64,000 nt of DNA from positions 652,822 to 716,821 of the forward strand of contig BJOX01000009.1 of assembly GCA_009731375.1 (NCBI GenBank). Direction: 5' to 3'. This DNA is from Paulinella micropora. Taxonomy: Eukaryota; Cercozoa; Imbricatea; Euglyphida. Within the stretch, counting starts at the first letter, position 1. Every line of letters starts with the position of its first letter. The translations under genes and the position numbers were made by a program. The notes under the pieces were generated by a model. That model was not told the origin of the DNA and did not search any database. It saw nothing but the letters and a program-made list of their open reading frames with translations. Positions 58,393-64,000 of this stretch are shown here, piece after piece.

Positions 58393-58500
58393 AATGTACC
58401 ACAGACCCATTGAGCATACAACGTTTAGAACGTTTAGTGTTAATAATATCTTAAGCTTGAATCAAACGAAGACGGGTTGCACCTCGATGAATGTCTAGTT

Positions 58501-58578
58501 TTATATACTTGACGTTTTTGTGAAGTCCTTGAGAATGGTCTCACCAGAGTCCTCGAACACAACATTCACTGGAGCTGG
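58501..58578 (-). CDS. possible terminal exon, unknown
   Basis: Minus strand after ttttccggaaatccag. It reads P-A-P-V-N-V-V-F-E-D-S-G-E-T-I-L-K-D-F-T to TAA. Upstream on the same strand (58700-58640) another coding-like piece reads L-V-E-M-I-E-S-D-C-K. No family is recognised. 58393-58500 and 58700-58860 otherwise hold nothing. Confidence 0.35.
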   Translation of the reverse strand, partial: PAPVNVVFEDSGETILKDFTKTSSI

Positions 58579-58861
58579 CTGGATTTCCGGAAAACCATCG
58601 TCCAATCATTTTTTGCAAGTCCCGGTCCCAAATAATTAATAACGACTCCAACCAAAGCGCACCTTGCAATCCGATTCAATCATTTCTACGAGTTTGCGTG
58701 TGTGACAAATTTATTGGTAGACACATGGATAGGCAGACAAGAAAACAAACAAGCAGACAGACAGACGTGTTGTTGTGCGCTGCGGGCTGCGTGCTGCTTA
58801 TTGTGCTTATGTCACGTGATGAATAAAAATTATGTAACATGATAACTATAATTATGACCAT

Positions 58862-59142
58862 GATGAAGAGACCTGCATACATATGCATGCATCATGCATA
58901 CATACACACATAGTACATACATGCATACATACATACATATGTACATATGTACATATGTACATGCATACATACATACATCTATATATATACACATGTATGT
59001 ATGTATGTATGCATAATGCACATACATACATACATACATACATACATACATACATACATACATACATACATACATACATACATTTTACTTAAATACATAC
59101 ATACATACATGTTTACATGTATATATGTATGTATGTATGTAC

Positions 59143-59173
<31 letters not shown>

Positions 59174-59190
59174 TGTATGTGTGTATGTAC

Positions 59191-59221
<31 letters not shown>

Positions 59222-60078
59222 TGTCTGACGTACGTACGTACGTACGGTACGGTACCGTACGTACGTACGGACAGACAGACAGACAGACGACAGACATACA
59301 TACATACATACATACATGCATGCATGCATACATACATACATACATACATACATACATGCATACATATACATTTCTATGTTACATACATACATGCATACAT
59401 ACATACATACATACATACATACATACATGCATGCATACATATACATATATACATACATACATACATACATACATACATACACACGGTGCCGTACGTACGT
59501 ACGTACGTACGCACGTACGTACGTACGTACGCACGTACGTACAGCCAGACAAACAGACGGTACGTACGTACGATACCGTACGTACGCACGATACCGTATG
59601 TACATATGGTACCGTACCGTAGTACGGTACCGTACGTACGTACGTACCGTACCGTAACATAACGTACGTACGTACGATACCGTAGGGTACCGTACGTACC
59701 GTACGACGTACGTACCGTAAGTACGGTCGTACGTATGGTACGTACGTTGGTACGTATGTACGTATGTACGTATGTATGTATCTATGTATCTACGTATCTA
59801 TGTATGTATGTATGTATGTATGTATGTATGTATGTATGTATGTATGTTTGTATGTACGTACGTACGTACGTATGTATGTACGTATGTACGTATGTATGTA
59901 TGTATGTATGTATGTATGTATGTATGTATGTTTGTATGTCTGTATGTATGTATGTCTGTATGTGTGTATGTATGTATGTATGTATGTATGTATGTTATGT
60001 ATGTTATGTATGTTATATGTATTGTAGTATGTTATGTATGTATGTTATGTATGTATTTTATGTATGTATTTATGTAAG
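58862..60078. repeat. CATA/ACGT/TATG array with strand switching
   Basis: Blocks alternate between CATA and TATG sense. Self-complementary ACGT/GTAC blocks lie at 59226-59270 and 59487-59760, including GGTACCGTACG motifs. The part 59290-60000 forms a CATA-ACGT-TATG arrangement that is close to a palindrome. Confidence 0.9.
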
Positions 60079-60130
60079 ATGAAGGGACTCACATAGTCCT
60101 TCCGCCCTCTACGAAAACAACACTCACAGC

Positions 60131-60370
60131 TTACGCTCTCTCAAGTTGTGCACATGTGAACATATGAAATACCTGTATATTGGGACCTGGCGTGAAATTT
60201 TTGCGCGAGATTTTGAAAATGGATAGAATGCATGTGGGGTGGGTAGGTGTGTAAATGTAAGGGGATGTAAGGGGGCGAAGCAAAAATTTAAGTGATGGAC
60301 AGGAGTTAGGCAGACCTTTTAATATGGAAATGATCATATTGTCAAGTGGATGCGTACGATAGAAGAACAT
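60131..60370 (-). CDS. two possible exons, end of an unknown gene
   Basis: Minus strand. A frame from a possible ATG at 60370 (M-F-F-Y-R-T-H-P-L-D-N-M-I-I-S-I-L-K) ends at G|GTCTGC (60316). It joins in phase after tttcacgccag to 60186-60131 (G-P-N-I-Q-V-F-H-M-F-T-C-A-Q-L) and a TAA. The intron would be 129 bp. The donor fits the G|GT pattern seen in ITPA. The family is unknown. Confidence 0.35.
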   Translation of the reverse strand: MFFYRTHPLDNMIISILKGLPNSCPSLKFLLRPLTSPYIYTPTHPTCILSIFKISRKNFTPGPNIQVFHMFTCAQLERA

Positions 60371-60379
60371 CGGGAACCG

Positions 60380-61570
60380 AAAATGGAACCATGTATGGTA
60401 TGTATGTTGGTATGTATGGTATGTATGTATGTATGTATGTATGTATGCATGCATGTATGTATGTATGTGTGTGTGTATGCGTGTGTGTGTATGCCTGTAG
60501 GAGACAGACAGACAGACAATACATACATACATACATACATACATACATACATACACACAGACATACAGACACACAGACATACATACATACATGCATACAT
60601 GTACGTAGTATGTCTATCTGTCTGTCTGTCTGTATGTTTGTATGCATGCGTGTATGTATGTGTGTATGTGTGTATGTATGTATGTATGTATATATGTATG
60701 TCTGTATGTCTGATGTCTGTATGTCTGTATGTGTGTATATGGTGAGTAAGTGTTTTGAACATGGGTGAGACATGCCTCTACCCCCGGCCGAACCGTATGG
60801 CGACAAGGACAGGAGAAGGATGTATGTATGTATGTATGTATATATGTATGTTTTAAGATGGTTTGTATGTATGTATGTATGTATGGTATGTATGTTTTAA
60901 GATTTATGTATGCGTATGTATGTATGTATGTATGTATGTATGTTATGTATGTTATGTATGTTATGTATGTATGTATGTATGTATGTAGTACATATATATG
61001 CATGCATGCATGCATGCATGTATGCATGTATGTATGTATGTATGTATACATACATACATACATACATACATACACATACATACATGCATACGTGCATACA
61101 TGCAGACATGCATGCATGCATACATACATACATACATACATACATACATTCATATACATACATACATACATACATACATACATTTACATACATACATACA
61201 TACATTCATACATTCATACATACATACATACATGCATGCATGCATTTATGTGTCTACTGCTTGCATGTATATTCTGACAAACAAGTGCATCATGTTTAGA
61301 TATATGTACACACAAAATTTATATAGACATATACATGTTATATTATATATTTGTATGTGTGTGCGTATTACATGTATATATGTATGTATGTATGTATGCA
61401 TGTAAGTATGTATGTATGTATGTATGTACGTTGTTTGCTTGCAAACAGTTGTATATATACATAGATACATACATACATACATACATACATAATACAGACA
61501 CACACACACACACCAAGTACATATACACCATAGAATGCATACATACATGCATGCATGCATATGCACTATG
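60380..61570. repeat. TATG/CATA arrays with unique islands
   Basis: TATG, TCTG/GACA and CATA blocks with orientation changes at about 60510, 60605, 61045 and 61375. A unique island at 60745-60825 reads on the plus strand M-P-L-P-P-A-E-P-Y-G-D-K-D-R-R-R before a GT and may be an exon. Confidence 0.85.
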
Positions 61571-62097
61571 CATAAAGAAAAATAGACACATATGTTAACG
61601 TAATTTATGTATAATATAAGATATGTGTGTACACATGTATGCTACATCTATATATTATTGAGATTCATTTATACATTATTTTGATTTTGATTTTGATTTT
61701 CATTTTGATTTTAGTGTTAGATTTTAGTGTTAGATTTTAGTGTTAGATTTATATTTAGATTTAGATTTAGATTTAGATTTAGATTTACATCTAGGTATGT
61801 ACTATTTAGGTTGTAGAACAGGAAAATTCTGTTGTTTGTATGTATGCATAGATTTCTTAGTATGTACAGTATTATATATTTTTACATGTACAACGTTGGA
61901 TTATTATATTCTGCGCCAAGCCGAAAAAGCGGTGATTCTCGTGCTAGCCTTTAGTTTGCGTGAGAATTTGTTGTTTCTCGTGCTGATGGGGAAGAAAAAC
62001 AAGTACGTGCTTGGTTTTCCGGATGGGCAGGCAGGAATACGTTACTGTGGCTGCTAGGTCTGTTTGTTGCAAGAGTGTCCAAGCGTGGTCTGTGCAG
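61571..62097. other. AT-rich then mixed sequence, no firm gene
   Basis: (TTTAGA)-type short repeats at 61680-61790. A plus-strand open stretch at about 61913-62055 reads I-L-R-Q-A-E-K-A-V-I-L-V-L and could be an upstream exon of the next gene; splice sites are unclear. Confidence 0.3.
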
Positions 62098-63984
62098 GAG
62101 TCCAAGCATGTGCTCACGTGGACCTTCGCAGCTCGCTCGCAGTCGCGCTCTCGTTTCCTCCTCAACCTCGCTGTTCGCTCCCTCCACGCAGCCTTTTGGC
62201 TGGCCTGTGGGACCTGCACGGTCCCGTTGCTTCTCGTGGTCTGCTGTGCCTGCCTGCGCGATGATCGCCCCACGTCGCTGCTTCTTGTCGGCCGCGCCTG
62301 CCTCTTCTTCTTCCTGCTACAGGGCCTCCCACCAGCATGGGCGCCTCTTCCCGGTGCTCGTGTCTGTGTGCGCCTTCGCCTTCCGCTTTTCCTCCTCCAC
62401 CCGGGAATCGCCACCTGTAGACCCTTCGCAAGCTCCTCAAGTCTTGTTTTGGATTCCCAAAGAGCCCACCAGCGTGGTTGCTGCAACTGCTGCCCTGCTC
62501 GCCGTCTCGCCGTTCCGTGCCGCGCTGCTGGCCGCGCTTGCTGGCGGCGAGCCTGCATCCGCCACCTCATGCGCATGCCCTGAATTGCTGACCGTGCAGG
62601 TGAGGGCTATGTTTGAGGTTGATAAACCAGCATCGAGCCAGCATGGCACACAACGAAGCAAGAGGTAAAATCTTCCTCGAAACCTGACTCCTTGCTTCCT
62701 GTTTCCAGCCTTCTAAATGCTCTTTTTGGGGCCGTGTCCTTCAGCTGTTGCTGGAATCATTTGCTGTCCTTGGTTGTGCACGGTCAGGAACAGGAAAAAG
62801 AAATCAAGGAGAAAGGCTAAAACGCAGGAGGAAACTGATGTTTTGGTGGTGTTGTCCTGCCTAGACGAACTCATGGAGACAGACGAGAAAGGTCTCTGTA
62901 TTCCTAATACTATATTGGGGTGTTATTTGTGATTGACATCTGTCGATGTATGAGTGCCTGACTATGATGCAGTTCCTCCGCCATGTCATCTTACTTTGTT
63001 GTTGTTCTTGCATTGTTGCCTTTTGCTTGCGGCGTTGGATGAGGACACGAAACAAACTGCATGCTGCTGCTCTGCAGATCCTCTTCCGGCCGCTGCCAGC
63101 GTGGCCTATCTGCGCACCTCCCGCCTCAAGCTTGCTGCCATCGACTCCATCAGCCAACTCGTATTCTACACCCCGTTTCCCTTCTCTTTTGCTGCACAAC
63201 ATGCATAACATGCATACGCAAAACTAGACGCGCGCGCAAGATTTATGGACTTGCGCTAACAAGGATGATGCATAGCACCGCGATGGGAAAAAAGACGTTC
63301 GATTCAGGTGTAACGCAACGCGCTGTGTCTTGGCGTGTGCAGGACCCTGCGGCTGTGGAGCCGGGCCTGGACTTCAGCGACCTCTTGCACACGGTGTACC
63401 ACATGACACCTGCCTTCTCACTCCAGCCCAAAACACCGAGATCGTGAGGTTCATAGTCATCACTGTTAGGAATCAAAGTTGGCCTCGAGTTTGGAGTAAT
63501 AGGCTGCAAATCCGGCCTTTTTTCATATTAACCTACCTGGAGTAATAGGCTGCAAATCCTGCCTTTTTTCATATTAACCTACCTGTCTTAACTTACGCGT
63601 GTTTCCTAAAAAAAAAAAAAAATCTATGTGGACTTATCAGTTTTATATCCTCATCATTTTTGCGTGGAAATGTGAAGCTAGAATGCAGCGGCTCAGTTTG
63701 CCGTGGTAATTGCTCATGCTTCACAAGGGACGTGTGCGGTAGGTGCTGGATTGGGAGCTGTCGTCTGTGCATACGCTGCTGCCCTCCAAACCGCCTGCAG
63801 ACACGGCTAAGCTAGGGAAAGACGCTGGGACAGAGGTGGGAGGGATACTGATGATTTTAGATGGACGCGTGCTACAAGGTATTGCATCGTCGTCCGTAAC
63901 ATCAAGTTGGAGCATCTTGCTCTCTTGCTGCGCACAGGAAAGCCTGAACTCCCTCCACAAGACATGCGTGCACTGGTGGAAGAG
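62098..63984 (+). CDS. multi-exon gene, unknown product, continues past the edge
   Basis: Proposed exons: 62098-~62235 (E-S-K-H-V-L-T-W-T-F), 62323-62353, 62421-62599, 62828-62891, 63078-63160, 63343-63443 (or to TGA 63447), 63743-63878 and 63938-63984. Junction phases agree for 62323-62353/62421-62599/62828-62891/63078-63160 and for 63743-63878/63938-63984. Segments include V-L-F-W-I-P-K-E-P-T-S, an Ala/Leu helix, acidic L-D-E-L-M-E-T-D-E-K, V-A-Y-L-R-T-S-R-L-K-L-A-A-I-D, L-L-H-T-V-Y-H-M-T-P-A-F, and G-G-I-L-M-I-L-D-G-R-V-L-Q-G-K-P-E-L-P-P. It looks like a large, mostly helical cytoplasmic protein. No family is recognised. It may be two genes if the TGA at 63445 is used. Confidence 0.45.
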
Positions 63985-64000
63985 GTATCATATTTCTGAA

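Noticed and set aside
61944-62576. Arg-rich 210-residue frame on the minus strand
   Set aside because: It is the antisense of the plus-strand exons at 62098-62599, which have splice sites and matching phases; Arg/Gln richness is typical of an antisense frame in GC-rich coding DNA.

Overview
This window is nuclear DNA of a eukaryote, most likely a protist or alga; the sequence does not allow a closer placement. Evidence for this is GT-AG spliceosomal introns in a recognisable housekeeping gene, two Ty3/gypsy retrotransposons, a tyrosine-recombinase (DIRS/Ngaro-type) retroelement, and a very large amount of tetranucleotide microsatellite, mainly (CATA)n/(TATG)n and (TCTA)n/(GATA)n. Nine assembly gaps are present, several bordered by G, C or A homopolymers. 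Most long open frames in the first 20 kb and in 53.8-61.6 kb are only translations of microsatellites.

The firmest gene is an inosine triphosphate pyrophosphatase (ITPA/HAM1) on the minus strand, 53291-56865. Nine exons (32-115 nt) join in frame to 208 residues. Its introns hold the microsatellites: about 0.9 kb of (TATG)n in intron 6, and a 0.7 kb purine tract plus (AAC)n in intron 2. Its 5' splice sites share only G|GT. With this gene as a guide, many short non-repetitive islands between microsatellites in 1-20 kb and 58-64 kb read as small exons: a secreted-looking Cys/Trp-containing protein on the minus strand (1159-1545, 9738-10497), exons on the plus strand (14670-14768, 17660-17702, 18875-18940, 19289-19332), and an unidentified plus-strand gene of at least eight exons (62098 to beyond the right edge). 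Several islands are partial exon duplications.

The middle of the window is transposon and decayed sequence. 20-24.2 kb holds broken compact ORFs: a coiled-coil ORF, a PD-(D/E)XK nuclease pseudogene, a multi-membrane-span protein and a one-span protein. This is possibly viral in origin, but that is inference. 24.2-29.8 kb (minus) carries a gag-like polyprotein and a large unknown ORF with Ser tracts, no reverse transcriptase. 29.9-33.4 kb contains an AT-rich satellite built on CGGG(A/T)CCCG-like hairpins and a foldback element. 33.9-37.9 kb is a 5'-truncated Ty3/gypsy pol with a probable 3' LTR, followed by a palindromic AATATT satellite. 39.1-44.4 kb is a Ngaro/PAT-like element (RT-RNase H and tyrosine recombinase, minus strand) facing an inverted partial second copy across a gap. 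44.6-51.1 kb is a more complete Ty3/gypsy element with a gag-like region, RT, RNase H, integrase and GPY module.

Splice sites, fragment joins and element boundaries were read by eye and not confirmed by transcripts or database searches. Confidence is high for ITPA and the three retroelement pol regions, moderate for exons with good splice signals, and low elsewhere.
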